DNA of 64,000 bases from HGM11416 sp034104345 (GCA_034104345.1 JAXEDY010000032.1:1-64000); one strand, 5' to 3'; shown: positions 43,823 through 53,469, counted from the stretch's first letter. The notes: generated by a model not told the origin, from the letters alone. Program-made: numbers and translations.

Positions 43823-43941
43823 TTTTTTAAAACTATTTAAACAAATTCTTTACCATTTTCGCCGTTTTTTTAACTATTTTTGCTTGGTTTGCCAAGTTAA
43901 AAATAAAATTCATGTTATTTTTAAAAAATGCGAACATTTGT

Positions 43942-43970
43942 TTGACTTTTTATTTTTAACGAGTTACAAT
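43942..43970 (+). promoter_or_regulatory. Promoter of the radical SAM/DUF4130 unit
   Basis: TTGACT (43942-43947), 17 bases, TACAAT (43965-43970). The leader to the ATG at 44093 is about 115 bases, with no structure I recognise. Confidence 0.75.
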
Positions 43971-44092
43971 ATATTCACAATCGCACTTAAGACTATAAAA
44001 CGCCTTTGCCTTTATTAAAAATTTCTAACTTTTTCAGGCTGCGTTTTATAGCAGTAAGCAGACTAAAAAAGCCGATTCGGCAAGGCACAACA

Positions 44093-45358
44093 ATGATAAA
44101 CGGCGAAAAACTTAAAATTTTAACCGAAAGCGCAAAATTCGACGTATCCTGTTCGTCTTCCGGCTCGTCGCGCAGAAACACTACGGGCGGATTGGGAAAC
44201 GCCGACTACGCAGGCATTTGCCACTCGTTCACACCCGACGGCAGATGCGTTTCGCTTTTAAAAATTTTAATGACGAACATATGTTCATACGATTGTTTAT
44301 ATTGCGTAAACCGCCGTTCGAACGACGTTCCGCGGGCAATAGCCACTCCCGACGAAATATGCGAACTCGTGATAGGTTTTTACAAACGCAACTATATCGA
44401 AGGTTTATTTTTATCGTCGGCGGTTTATAAGTCGCCCGACTATACGATGGAACTTCTTTTACAAACGGTTATTAAACTTCGCAAAGAATATTCGTTTAAC
44501 GGATACATTCACCTTAAAGGAATCCCGGGAGCCGACTATTCTCTTATTCAGCGAGCGGGCTTGTTCGTCGACCGAATGAGTTTTAATCTCGAACTCCCTT
44601 CGGAAAAAAGCCTTAAACTGCTTGCCCCGCAAAAAACAAAAAACGGCATACTTCTTCCGATGAACGCGGTGGCGAACGAATATAGCGAAAGCAACTTTAT
44701 CCGCGGTAAAAAAATCAACGGCAAGTTTTTGCCCGCAGGGCAAACCACGCAGATGATCGTAGGTGCTTCGCCCGAACACGACGGACATATTGTAAGGCTT
44801 ACGCAAGCGCTTTATAAAAAATTTAAATTAAAACGCGTTTATTACTCGTCGTATTTGCCGATGAACAAAAAAACCGACCTTTTGCCGAGCAAGCCCGTCG
44901 GACTGCTGCGCGAACATAGGCTTTATCAGGCAGACTGGCTTTTGCGTTTTTACGGTTTTTCGGCAGAAGAACTGCTCGACGAAAACAGCGATTTACCCGC
45001 CGAATACGATCCGAAATGCGCATGGGCTCTAAAAAACATGCACCTTTTCCCTATCGAGATAAACATAGCCCCGCCCGAAATGCTGGTGCGCGTGCCCGGC
45101 ATAGGATTTCGAAGCGCGAACAAAATAGTTTCAGCAAGACGATACGGAAAACTTTCGTTCGACGATTTAAAAAAAATGCGCGTAGTTTTAAAACGCGCTG
45201 CTCATTTTATAACGGTCGACGGCAAATTTTACGGATACGAAAACCTGCAAAGCGTTTCGAACGTGCTTGCTTTAACCGAGCAAAACGACAATATCGAGCA
45301 ATTAAGCCTTTTTTCGACAAACGAAACAGCTTTAAGTGCGATAAGCGGCGAAATTTAA
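44093..45358 (+). CDS. Putative DNA modification/repair radical SAM protein (TIGR03916 type)
   Basis: A 421-residue radical SAM protein with cluster motif CSYDCLYC (Cys64, Cys68, Cys71) after a Ser/Arg/Gly-rich start and GICHSFTPDGRC. The C terminus has a helix-hairpin-helix (VPGIG, 334-338), so nucleic-acid binding is likely. It matches the family described as a putative DNA modification/repair radical SAM protein, linked in genomes to DUF4130/UDG-like proteins. The next gene is exactly that partner. AAGG seven bases before the ATG at 44093 sets the start over a longer frame. The reaction is not known. Confidence 0.85.
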   Translation: MINGEKLKILTESAKFDVSCSSSGSSRRNTTGGLGNADYAGICHSFTPDGRCVSLLKILMTNICSYDCLYCVNRRSNDVPRAIATPDEICELVIGFYKRNYIEGLFLSSAVYKSPDYTMELLLQTVIKLRKEYSFNGYIHLKGIPGADYSLIQRAGLFVDRMSFNLELPSEKSLKLLAPQKTKNGILLPMNAVANEYSESNFIRGKKINGKFLPAGQTTQMIVGASPEHDGHIVRLTQALYKKFKLKRVYYSSYLPMNKKTDLLPSKPVGLLREHRLYQADWLLRFYGFSAEELLDENSDLPAEYDPKCAWALKNMHLFPIEINIAPPEMLVRVPGIGFRSANKIVSARRYGKLSFDDLKKMRVVLKRAAHFITVDGKFYGYENLQSVSNVLALTEQNDNIEQLSLFSTNETALSAISGEI

Positions 45359-45436
45359 ACATAAAATAAACAAAAGGCAAATTTGCCGCGGAGAAAAAGC
45401 ACGGCAAAACGAAAAACAAAAAACGGAGAAACAATT

Positions 45437-46180
45437 ATGACGATTTATCTTTTCGACGGAACCATCGACGGAATTTTTACCTGCATTTTTCGCAGTTTTA
45501 CAAAAAAAGAAAATCCTTCGCTTATCACCCGCGACGCGGCGCAGATTTCTTTAACCGACGAGATAATCGACGTAAAAACCGATTACGAAGCAAACAAGCG
45601 CATAATCGCCGCCATTTATAAATACGGCGGGTTAAACGCTTTAAACGACGTTAAGTTCGCTTTCAGAAGCGGCAACGAAAACGCGCCTACCGTAATATTC
45701 AATTACATCAAAAAAACGTTCGAAGCGCGTAAATGCATATCGGGCAAATTTTCCGACGAAGACGTGCTTGCTTTTTACGACCTTATCAAACGCGTAAGTT
45801 TGGAAGTTCATCGTTTTAAAGGCTTTCTGCGTTTTTCCGAAAGCGTAGAAGGCATATTATACGCTCGTTTCGAACCCGATAACAACATCGCCGATTTGCT
45901 TTTGCCGCATTTTAAAGCGCGCTTTAACGACCTGCCCTTTGCTATTCACGACGCAAAACGTAACGTTGCCGCAATGTGCGACGGCAAGCAGGCAAAAGTT
46001 GTGAACGCCCGCGTTTCGTTTGTGGAACTCAGCGCAAACGAAAGTGCTTTCGGCGCTTTGTGGCGCGAATATTATAAAGACGTAAACATCGAATCGCGCA
46101 AAAACGAACGCCTTATGCGTTCGTATATGCCCGCAAGATATTTAAAAAACATGCCCGAAAAAAGCGTCGCTTCAATGTAA
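45437..46180 (+). CDS. DUF4130 putative DNA metabolism protein (TIGR03915 type)
   Basis: A 247-residue protein beginning TIYLFDGTIDGIFTCIF, matching the family that pairs with the upstream radical SAM protein. In some genomes this family is fused to a uracil-DNA-glycosylase-like domain. Here that domain is missing and the chain ends shortly after the core (YMPARYLKNMP). CGGAG eight bases before the ATG at 45437 supports the start. The 78-base gap and shared terminator indicate one operon. Function is unknown, with a role in DNA repair inferred only from family association. Confidence 0.82.
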   Translation: MTIYLFDGTIDGIFTCIFRSFTKKENPSLITRDAAQISLTDEIIDVKTDYEANKRIIAAIYKYGGLNALNDVKFAFRSGNENAPTVIFNYIKKTFEARKCISGKFSDEDVLAFYDLIKRVSLEVHRFKGFLRFSESVEGILYARFEPDNNIADLLLPHFKARFNDLPFAIHDAKRNVAAMCDGKQAKVVNARVSFVELSANESAFGALWREYYKDVNIESRKNERLMRSYMPARYLKNMPEKSVASM

Positions 46181-46251
46181 CCGTCCGGCTTAAAACACAC
46201 GAAATCATCAAACATATTTTTAAGCATATCCTTTTTTCTCACATAAATAAA

Positions 46252-46298
46252 CGAAAAAAACTTCGCTCGATACAGCGAAGTTTTTTCGTGTTTTTTTT
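46252..46298. terminator. Bidirectional terminator
   Basis: A 16-base stem, AAAAACTTCGCT paired with AGCGAAGTTTTT at its core, lies between the DUF4130 gene (+) and the CapD-like gene (-), with T runs both ways. Confidence 0.85.
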
Positions 46299-46327
46299 CA
46301 AATTGAAATTTTAAGCGCTACTTTATT

Positions 46328-47479
46328 TTATTTATCGTTTGCCGAACGCATTTCTTTAGATAGTTCGGCTTTTTCGTTTACTTCTTCGGGCGAACGATAA
46401 CTTTTTACCGCCCGCTTTAAAACAGCCTGCAATTTTTCTGAGCGCAAAACGTTTTTATCTTCTTCGACAGCCTCTTTCAGGTCAAAGATGATTTTATTCA
46501 TCTGTTCGCGTGTGAGCGGATTGTCGCGTTCGATAAAAATCTTTTCGTTCTCGGTCTTTTTTAAATTTTCGGTTTTTAAAAGCAGTTCTTCATAAAGTTT
46601 TTCGCCTTGCCGAAGTCCCGTTTCTTTTATTTCGATATCTTTATACGGAGCAAACCCGAAAAGGCGAATCATTTCTTCGGCTAAATCGATAATTTTTACG
46701 GGTTTACCCATGTCGAGAACGAACAGTTCTCCGTTTTTCGCCATTGCGCCCGCCTGCATTGCAAGTTGCGCCGCTTCCGAAACCGTCATAAAATATCTTA
46801 TAACGCGTTTATCGGTAACGGTAACCGGGCCGCCCCCCATAATCTGTTCTTTAAAAAGCGGAATAACCGAGCCGTTTGAACCGAGCACGTTGCCGAACCT
46901 TACAGCCGAAAAAATCGTTTTACCGTCCGTTCGGCACTGCACCGCCATTTCGCAAAGACGCTTCGAGGCGCCCATCACGTTGGTCGGATTAACCGCTTTA
47001 TCAGTCGAAATAAGGATAAAGTTTTTAACGCCTGATTCTTCGGCGACGTCTGCTACGTTATACGTTCCGAAAACGTTGTTTTTTATCGCTTCGCCGTTGC
47101 AGCGCTCCATAAGCGGAATGTGCTTATGCGCAGCGGAATGGAAAACCACGTCGGGCTTATAAGCGGCAAAAACGGCGCGAAGCCGATCGCGGTCACGCAC
47201 CGAACCGATTTCGACGATGACGTTAAGCGAATTTCCGTATTTAAAACGAAGCGACTGCTCTAAAACGTAGGCGTTGTTTTCGTATATATCGAAAATAATA
47301 AGTTGTTTCGGGTTACATTCGGCAAGGGTTCGGCAAATCTCGCTGCCTACCGAACCGCCCCCGCCTGTTACAAGCACGGTTTTGCCCGCATAAAAGGCGC
47401 GCGTTTCATCGCTTAGCACATTTTTTTCGCCGCGCGATAACAATTCTTCGACTGCAATGTTTTTATAAACTTTTTTCAT
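46328..47479 (-). CDS. Soluble CapD/FlaA1-like NDP-sugar dehydratase/epimerase
   Basis: A 383-residue extended SDR of the polysaccharide-biosynthesis group. It has the nucleotide loop TGGGGSVGS (38-46), the ENNAYVLEQSL segment, STDK (158-161) and the active-site MGASK (Met169-Lys173) with Met in place of the usual SDR tyrosine, as in 4,6-dehydratases. Many CapD proteins carry an N-terminal membrane domain. This one lacks it, so it is cytosolic. It probably acts on UDP-GlcNAc or a related sugar for surface glycans. No other glycan genes are adjacent. The ribosome-binding site is weak. Confidence 0.85.
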   Translation of the reverse strand: MKKVYKNIAVEELLSRGEKNVLSDETRAFYAGKTVLVTGGGGSVGSEICRTLAECNPKQLIIFDIYENNAYVLEQSLRFKYGNSLNVIVEIGSVRDRDRLRAVFAAYKPDVVFHSAAHKHIPLMERCNGEAIKNNVFGTYNVADVAEESGVKNFILISTDKAVNPTNVMGASKRLCEMAVQCRTDGKTIFSAVRFGNVLGSNGSVIPLFKEQIMGGGPVTVTDKRVIRYFMTVSEAAQLAMQAGAMAKNGELFVLDMGKPVKIIDLAEEMIRLFGFAPYKDIEIKETGLRQGEKLYEELLLKTENLKKTENEKIFIERDNPLTREQMNKIIFDLKEAVEEDKNVLRSEKLQAVLKRAVKSYRSPEEVNEKAELSKEMRSANDK

Positions 47480-47537
47480 ACGGTCTCTCTCGCAATATAC
47501 CTGTTTTTCAGCTGTTTTCGTTCGACATAGAACCAAA

Positions 47538-47583
47538 CAAAAAAGCCGAAGCCGATTGAATTATCGTCGATCGGTCGGCTTTT
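47538..47583 (-). terminator. rhaA terminator
   Basis: AAAGCCG...CCGAT pairs with ATCGG...CGGCTTT (47541-47582), and the minus-strand product ends in a T run. Confidence 0.7.
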
Positions 47584-47625
47584 ATTTTCGGGTTAACGTA
47601 ACTTTTATACTATTTTACCGCAAAA

Positions 47626-48864
47626 TCATCTCTTCGACAAAACGTTCTTTTCGTAATCTTTAATTTCGGCAATCCAATTTTCCGAAACGCCTTCGCGTTT
47701 AAGATATTCGTTCCACACGTCGCCGAACGGAAGCGTTTTCACTTCTTCCTGCATAACCAAAAGATCGGTAAAATCTGCGTCGTTTTGCAATTTTTTAAGG
47801 CTTTCATTAGGAAGAAGCAGAGCGTTTAAAAGCGCTTTTTCAAAACTTCGCACCCCCACAACCCAAGCAAAAATTCTGTTAATGCTTGCGTCGAAATAGT
47901 CGAGCGCGATGTGAACGCGGTTAATCGCGTTATTGCGGACGATTTCTTTTGCGATTTCTTTGGTTTCGTCATCGAAAATAACAACGTGGTCGCTATCCCA
48001 GCGAACGGGACGGGTAACGTGCAACGCGATTTCGTCGAAATAGCACAAGAGCGCCGAGATCTTATCCGAAACGACTTCAGTCGGATGATAGTGTCCGTTA
48101 TCCATAAGCGGAACTATGCCGTGCGTAGCGGCAAAAAGCAAACCGAATTCGCTGCTGCCCGCCGTGTAACTTTCAACGCCGATACCGAAAACTTTCGATT
48201 CAACGCAAGGTTTAACCAAATTCTTGTCGTATCCGACCGATAAAATCTGTTCGATACTGTCTTTATAACGAAGGCGAGGAGAGAGTCTGTCCGACGGAAC
48301 GTCCTTGAATCCGTCGCCTATCCATATATTCATTACGCAAGGAACGCCCGTTTCGCGCGCAAAATATTCGGCGATCTTTATGCAGCATTTGCCGTGATCT
48401 ATCCAGAACTTACGAACGGTTTCGTCGGGACTGGTAAGCGTAAGCCCGTCTTTCACCATCGGGTGCGAAAAATAAGTGGGGTTAAAATCGATACCCATAC
48501 CGTGTTTTTTCGCAAACTCTACCCACGGAGCGAAATGTTCGGGTTTAAGCGCGTTTCTGTCGGCGCGGTTCGAATCGTTCATTATCGCGTAGGAAGCGTG
48601 AAGATTAAGTTTCTTTTTGCCGGGGGCATATTTTAAAACCGTTTCCATATCCTGCATAAGCTCTTCGGGTGTTCTTGCTCTGCCGGGATAATTGCCGGTT
48701 GTCTGAATGCCGCCGCTAAGGCTGCCCGTTCCGTCGAACCCGCGAACGTCGTCGCCCTGCCAGCAATGCACTGCAACGGGAACGTTTTTTACGATTTCAA
48801 GCGCTTTTTCAACGTCGACGCCGTATTCGGCGTATATCTTTTTCGTTTCTTCGAATCTGGTCAT
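47626..48864 (-). CDS. rhaA: L-rhamnose isomerase
   Basis: Metal-dependent aldose-ketose isomerase turning L-rhamnose into L-rhamnulose. The 412-residue length and motifs such as CWQGDDVRGF, TTGNYPGRA, NLHASYA and MDNGHYHPTE are diagnostic. AAGGA eight bases before ATG sets the start. No rhaB, rhaD, transporter or regulator gene is adjacent, so it stands alone behind its own consensus promoter. Related isomerases of this fold also accept other deoxy- or hexoses. Confidence 0.94.
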   Translation of the reverse strand: MTRFEETKKIYAEYGVDVEKALEIVKNVPVAVHCWQGDDVRGFDGTGSLSGGIQTTGNYPGRARTPEELMQDMETVLKYAPGKKKLNLHASYAIMNDSNRADRNALKPEHFAPWVEFAKKHGMGIDFNPTYFSHPMVKDGLTLTSPDETVRKFWIDHGKCCIKIAEYFARETGVPCVMNIWIGDGFKDVPSDRLSPRLRYKDSIEQILSVGYDKNLVKPCVESKVFGIGVESYTAGSSEFGLLFAATHGIVPLMDNGHYHPTEVVSDKISALLCYFDEIALHVTRPVRWDSDHVVIFDDETKEIAKEIVRNNAINRVHIALDYFDASINRIFAWVVGVRSFEKALLNALLLPNESLKKLQNDADFTDLLVMQEEVKTLPFGDVWNEYLKREGVSENWIAEIKDYEKNVLSKR

Positions 48865-48914
48865 TTTTTAATTCCTTAAAATTTATTTTTAAAATAAAAT
48901 TTTCGGTTTTGCCC

Positions 48915-48936
48915 GTTTGCCCGCTAACGGGCAAAC
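48915..48936. promoter_or_regulatory. Inverted repeat in the rhaA leader
   Basis: GTTTGCCCG and CGGGCAAAC form a perfect 9-base inverted repeat around a 4-base centre, about 14 bases past the predicted rhaA transcription start. It could be a repressor operator or an RNA hairpin. Confidence 0.55.
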
Positions 48937-48956
48937 GCACAAATTTACCGTATCGA

Positions 48957-48985
48957 ATTATAACATGACTATTTCAGATTGTCAA
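48957..48985 (-). promoter_or_regulatory. rhaA promoter
   Basis: Minus-strand TTGACA (48985-48980), 17 bases, TATAAT (48962-48957), a full consensus. Confidence 0.85.
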
Positions 48986-49114
48986 TAATAAAAAAGAAAA
49001 AATACGATTAAGCAGCATAAAAACGAATAAAATACCATAATCCGATCAAAGTTTACCATATACCTGCGCCGTAAAACTAACGCAAAAAATTTTTTATTTA
49101 AAAGCTTTTTTAAA

Positions 49115-49142
49115 TTGACAATCCGGCTGCTTAAATGATAAC
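49115..49142 (+). promoter_or_regulatory. topB promoter
   Basis: TTGACA (49115-49120), 16 bases, GATAAC (49137-49142). The predicted start is within a few bases of the ATG at 49153, leaving almost no leader. Confidence 0.5.
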
Positions 49143-49152
49143 ATGTTGCGGT

Positions 49153-51300
49153 ATGATAGCGATTATTGCCGAAAAACCCAGCCTTGCTCGAAACATCGCC
49201 GCAGGGATAGGAAAAATGGAGCGAAAAAACGGCTGGCTCGAAAACGAAAACTACATAGTAACTTGGGCTTTCGGGCATTTGTTTTCGCTTTGCGATATCG
49301 AAGACTATGCTTTTGAGCGCTTTTCGGCAAACGAAAAAACCGACGCAAACGATGAAATCTTACAAAAAAGCGACGCTCACCAAAAGCCGGTCTGGTCGAT
49401 AGAAGGATTGCCCTGCTTTCCCGAGCAGTTCCGTTTTAAACTGAAAACCGTAAACGGAAAAACGGACGAAGGCGTAAAAAAACAATTCGAAACGATTAAA
49501 TATCTTTTAAACCGCGCCGACGTAACCGAAATTGTAAACGCGGGCGACTCGGACAGAGAAGGCGAAATAATTGTTAGATTATGCGTTAAAAACGCGCTCG
49601 AATCGCAAAAGCCCTTTTACAGACTGTGGCTTCCCGATCAGACGCCGCAAACCGTAAAAAAGGCGCTTTCTGAAATGAAAAGCGAGCAAGAATACGAAAA
49701 CCTTGCAAGCGAAGGTTTTGCTCGCACTTATATCGACTGGCTTTACGGCGTAAACCTTACGCGTTTTGCAACTCTTAAAACAGGTACCCTTCTTCGAGTC
49801 GGGCGCGTTATCGTTCCAATCGTAAAAGCCATTTACGACCGCGACAGAGAAATCGAAAATTTTACACCCGAAATTTATTTTGCGCTCGTTTCGCGCGCGC
49901 AGACGAACGGCGAAACCATAGAACTTTGCTCGAAGTATAAATTCGGCAAAGACGAAAAAGCAAAAGCCGACGAATGTTGCAGGCGGATGAATTTGCTTAA
50001 AGCCGTAGTAACCGACAAAAAAACAAAAAAAGAAACGCTATCGGCAGGCAAACTTTATTCGCTTACCAAACTTCAGAACTTTTTGGGCAAAAAGTATAAA
50101 ATGCCTATGGAAAAAAGCCTTGCCATAGCGCAGTCTCTTTACGAAAAAGGATATTTAAGTTACCCCAGAACGAACTCGGAATATCTTGCGACGAACGAAA
50201 AAGACAAAATTAAAAAAATTCTTGCAAACGTGAAAAGCATTGGTTACCCCGTTTGTTTCAAAGACAAAAAAACTATTTTCGACGATTCGAAAATCGAATC
50301 GCACTCCGCCCTTACCCCTACCTATCAGATACCCGAAAAAGAAAAACTTTCGCCCGACGAATCTATTGTTTACTCGGCTGTTATGCGCAGATTCGTGGCT
50401 GTTTTCTGCAAAGAAGAATGCCTTGTAGAGCGAACCGAACTTACCGTTTCGCTCGGCGGCAAAGAAGATTATTCTCTTAAAGGCACCGTAGTTTTGCAAA
50501 GCGGCTGGACAAAATTCGACGGCGGCGACAAAAAAGACAAAATTTTGCCCGCCCTTAAAAAAGGCGACGAAGTAAACGTAGACTTTAAACCCGAAGAAAA
50601 GCAAACTACCCCGCCGAAACATTACACGATTGAAACTTTAAACAACTATTTAAAAAACCCTTTTAAAGACGATAAAGCGCAGGCAGACAAAAACGCGCCC
50701 GAAAACGATGACGAAGAATACAAGGCAATTTTCAAAGGTCTTGAACTCGGAACCGAAGCCACAAGAACAGGCATTATCGACAACGCAAAAAAAAGCGGCT
50801 ATATTTCGCTCGAAAAAGACGTTTATAAAATAGAAAACCACGGCAGGTTTTTAATAGAACAACTTAATCTTATGCATATAGTTATGGATAAGTATAAAAC
50901 GAGCGAACTCGGTCAGGCGTTAAAAAAAGTTTACCGCGGCGAAATAGAAATCAAAGACAGCGTCGATATGGCAAAACAAACCATTACCGAAGTTTTTAAC
51001 GCCGAAAAAAATTCACCGAGCGGATTTTACGGCGATAAAGCAGGCGTTTGCCCTATATGCGGAAAAGACGTAGTTCGCGGCAGATACGCATACGGCTGCA
51101 CCGGTTATAAAGAAGGCTGCAAATTCAAAATCAATTTTTCGATTTTAGGCACGCCCGTTTCGCTTAAAGACGCGCAAAACATTTTAACAAACGGCGAAAC
51201 CGACGAACTCGAATTTGTTTCGAAAGCAGGCAAAAAGTTTAAATGCAAACTTAAATTAGATAATCAAAGCGGCAATATTAACTTTGACTTTAAAAAATAA
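49153..51300 (+). CDS. topB: DNA topoisomerase III (type IA)
   Basis: A 715-residue type IA topoisomerase that relaxes or decatenates DNA. The TOPRIM domain has IIAEKPSLARNIA at the start and the metal-binding GDSDREGE (131-138). The catalytic tyrosine is Tyr337 in YPRTNSEYL, where most relatives have RTDS. The C terminus carries a CPICG...C zinc-ribbon-like topo III repeat (from about 633). The ATG at 49153 fits the family N terminus but has no Shine-Dalgarno sequence. A longer frame from 49135 is unlikely because it begins inside the promoter. Confidence 0.93.
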   Translation: MIAIIAEKPSLARNIAAGIGKMERKNGWLENENYIVTWAFGHLFSLCDIEDYAFERFSANEKTDANDEILQKSDAHQKPVWSIEGLPCFPEQFRFKLKTVNGKTDEGVKKQFETIKYLLNRADVTEIVNAGDSDREGEIIVRLCVKNALESQKPFYRLWLPDQTPQTVKKALSEMKSEQEYENLASEGFARTYIDWLYGVNLTRFATLKTGTLLRVGRVIVPIVKAIYDRDREIENFTPEIYFALVSRAQTNGETIELCSKYKFGKDEKAKADECCRRMNLLKAVVTDKKTKKETLSAGKLYSLTKLQNFLGKKYKMPMEKSLAIAQSLYEKGYLSYPRTNSEYLATNEKDKIKKILANVKSIGYPVCFKDKKTIFDDSKIESHSALTPTYQIPEKEKLSPDESIVYSAVMRRFVAVFCKEECLVERTELTVSLGGKEDYSLKGTVVLQSGWTKFDGGDKKDKILPALKKGDEVNVDFKPEEKQTTPPKHYTIETLNNYLKNPFKDDKAQADKNAPENDDEEYKAIFKGLELGTEATRTGIIDNAKKSGYISLEKDVYKIENHGRFLIEQLNLMHIVMDKYKTSELGQALKKVYRGEIEIKDSVDMAKQTITEVFNAEKNSPSGFYGDKAGVCPICGKDVVRGRYAYGCTGYKEGCKFKINFSILGTPVSLKDAQNILTNGETDELEFVSKAGKKFKCKLKLDNQSGNINFDFKK

Positions 51301-51307
51301 AAAAAGC

Positions 51308-51350
51308 AAAAATAGCCTTATTCCGAGTTTTTTCGGAATAAGGCTATTTT
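51308..51350. terminator. Terminator between topB and htpG
   Basis: An 18-base stem, TAGCCTTATTCCGA paired with TCGGAATAAGGCTA at its core. The minus strand ends in T runs, so it mainly serves htpG. Confidence 0.8.
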
Positions 51351-51404
51351 CGTAATTGCTTGCAAAATTTAAGAAAATATAAGCGATTTTAAAAATTTTT
51401 ATGT

Positions 51405-51447
51405 CACGCGTAATTTTGTTTTTACACAAAATACCGCGTGTTTTTTT
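51405..51447 (+). terminator. topB distal terminator
   Basis: CACGCG/CGCGTG with an inner ATTTTGT/ACAAAAT stem, followed by seven T residues on the plus strand. Confidence 0.75.
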
Positions 51448-51458
51448 ATTTTATTAAA

Positions 51459-53321
51459 TTATTTTGCGATAAGTTCGCAAACGTTATCGGCAAGCGCCGT
51501 AGGATCTTTTACAGACATCCCTTCTATAATTTCGGCAAGTCCCAAAAGCACGGCAGAAATCTTTTTAAGTTCGTCTTTATCGTTTTCGTAAAGCGATTTA
51601 ATCTTCGTATAAACGGCGTGATCTTTATTTATTTCAAGAACTTTGTTCGCCTTAACTTCGTTGTTTGCGTTAGGCATCGCACCCAGAACTTTTTCCATTT
51701 CGAGCGACACCTCGCCCTCCGCGGTAAGACATACGGGGTGATTTTTTATTCTCGAAGATATTCTCACCTTCGATACCGCCCCGCCGAGCGAGTCTTTAAT
51801 AAAGTCGGCAAGTTCTTTATCTTCTTCGGACGTATCTTCTTCGTCGATTCCGAGATCGCCGCCCGAAACGCTTCTGAATTGTTTTTCGTTATAAGCGTTT
51901 ATAAACTTCAAAGCGAACTCGTCTACGTCGTCGGTCATACACAAAACGTCGTAACCCTTTTCGGCAACTTTATCGAGTTGCGGCAAAAGTTTGATGCCTT
52001 CGACGCTTTTACCCGTAGCGTAATAAATGTATTTCTGATCTTCGGGCATCGCCGAAACGTATTCTTTAAAGGTAACGTATTTATCCTGCTTGATCGAGTA
52101 ATATAAAAGCAAATCCTGAAGCATGTCTTTATTCATGCCAAAGCCCTGATAAATACCGAATTTAAGTTGAAGCCCGAACGCCTTGAAAAACTCTTCGTAT
52201 TTTGCCCTGTCAGACGCGAGCATATTTTCAAGTTCCTGTTTGATTTTCTTTTCGACCGAGTTTGCGATGGCTTTAAGTGCGCGCGACTGCTGAACGGTTT
52301 CACGCGAGACGTTAAGAGAAATGTCGGTATCGATAACGCCGCGGACAAAACTGAAATAGTCGGGAAGCAAATCTTTACACTTATCGGTTATAAGCACGCC
52401 GTTGGTGTAAAGTTTAAGCCCTTTTTCGTAATTTTTCGAATAATAGTTATACGGCGCTTTTTTAGGAATAAACAACAACGCCTTAAACTCTACCGCACCT
52501 TCCATCGAAAAATGCAACGTTACGGCGGGCGCTTCGGTATCGTAGAACGAATCCTTATAAAATTCTTCGTATTCTTCGGGTTTTATTTCGGCTTTGTTGC
52601 GTTTCCAAAGCGGTTTCATGTTGTTAAGCGTTTCAAGTTGCTCGGTCTTTTTCGGCTGCTCGCCTTCGGGTACGTCGTAATCGTATTTCGTGCAGAGCAT
52701 GCGGATAGGATAACTTATATAATTGCTGTATTTTTTTACGAGCGACTTTAACGTGTATTCTTCCAAAAATCTCGAATAATCTTCGCCGTCTTCGTCTTTC
52801 TTAAGATGAAGCGTTATTTCGGTGCCGTTGCCTTCTTTTTCGGCTTCGATTATTTCATAACCTTCGGCGCCGCCGCTGATCCATTTATACGCTTTTTCTT
52901 CGCCGTAAGCTTTGGATAAAACTTCTACTTTGTCGCTTACCATAAACGCCGAATAAAAACCTACGCCGAACTGCCCGATTATGTTTATATCGTCGGCTTT
53001 AAGTTCTTCGTTTCCCTTTTTGAAATCGAGCGAACCGCTTTTCGCTATAACGCCGAGATTGTTTTCGAGTTCTTCGCTCGTCATACCTATACCGTTATCT
53101 TTAACGGTTAAAGTGCGCGCATCTTTATCCACAACCAGATCTATCGCAAAGTCGCAGCGCGTAAGCCCCGTCGAGCCGAGTTGCAAACTTTTAAAATAAA
53201 GTTTATCTATCGCGTCGCTTGCGTTCGACAAAAGTTCGCGCAAAAATATTTCTTTATTCGTATATATCGAATTTATCATTAAATCCAATACTTTTTGCGA
53301 TTCCGCTTTAAATTTTTTCAT
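51459..53321 (-). CDS. htpG: Molecular chaperone HtpG (Hsp90)
   Basis: ATP-dependent Hsp90 chaperone of 620 residues. The GHKL ATP site shows ELLSNASDAIDK, DNGIGMT and GQFGVGFYSAFMV. The middle domain has the catalytic-arginine stretch LNVSRETVQQ, and a C-terminal dimerisation domain follows. AAGGAG nine bases before ATG supports the start. A CIRCE operator lies directly after its -10 box, so HrcA heat-shock control is predicted. Confidence 0.97.
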   Translation of the reverse strand: MKKFKAESQKVLDLMINSIYTNKEIFLRELLSNASDAIDKLYFKSLQLGSTGLTRCDFAIDLVVDKDARTLTVKDNGIGMTSEELENNLGVIAKSGSLDFKKGNEELKADDINIIGQFGVGFYSAFMVSDKVEVLSKAYGEEKAYKWISGGAEGYEIIEAEKEGNGTEITLHLKKDEDGEDYSRFLEEYTLKSLVKKYSNYISYPIRMLCTKYDYDVPEGEQPKKTEQLETLNNMKPLWKRNKAEIKPEEYEEFYKDSFYDTEAPAVTLHFSMEGAVEFKALLFIPKKAPYNYYSKNYEKGLKLYTNGVLITDKCKDLLPDYFSFVRGVIDTDISLNVSRETVQQSRALKAIANSVEKKIKQELENMLASDRAKYEEFFKAFGLQLKFGIYQGFGMNKDMLQDLLLYYSIKQDKYVTFKEYVSAMPEDQKYIYYATGKSVEGIKLLPQLDKVAEKGYDVLCMTDDVDEFALKFINAYNEKQFRSVSGGDLGIDEEDTSEEDKELADFIKDSLGGAVSKVRISSRIKNHPVCLTAEGEVSLEMEKVLGAMPNANNEVKANKVLEINKDHAVYTKIKSLYENDKDELKKISAVLLGLAEIIEGMSVKDPTALADNVCELIAK

Positions 53322-53441
53322 ATAAAATCACTCCTTAATCTTTATAATTTAAGCGCGAAACAAACGAACGATTACTTGCAATTCGTCATCTCACGGCAAC
53401 GTTACGTCGCCTTACGAATTTGCAGTCAAACAGCACGTTTG

Positions 53442-53468
53442 TTAGCACTCTTTTTAATTGACTGCCAA
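53442..53468. promoter_or_regulatory. CIRCE operator (HrcA site) of htpG
   Basis: TTAGCACTC, nine bases, GACTGCCAA on the plus strand. The consensus is TTAGCACTC-N9-GAGTGCTAA. One half is perfect and the other matches at seven of nine positions. It covers the predicted transcription start. Confidence 0.8.
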
Positions 53469-53469
53469 T

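Noticed and set aside
51438..52106. A 222-codon frame antisense to htpG
   Set aside because: Reverse shadow of htpG, starting in the terminator region.
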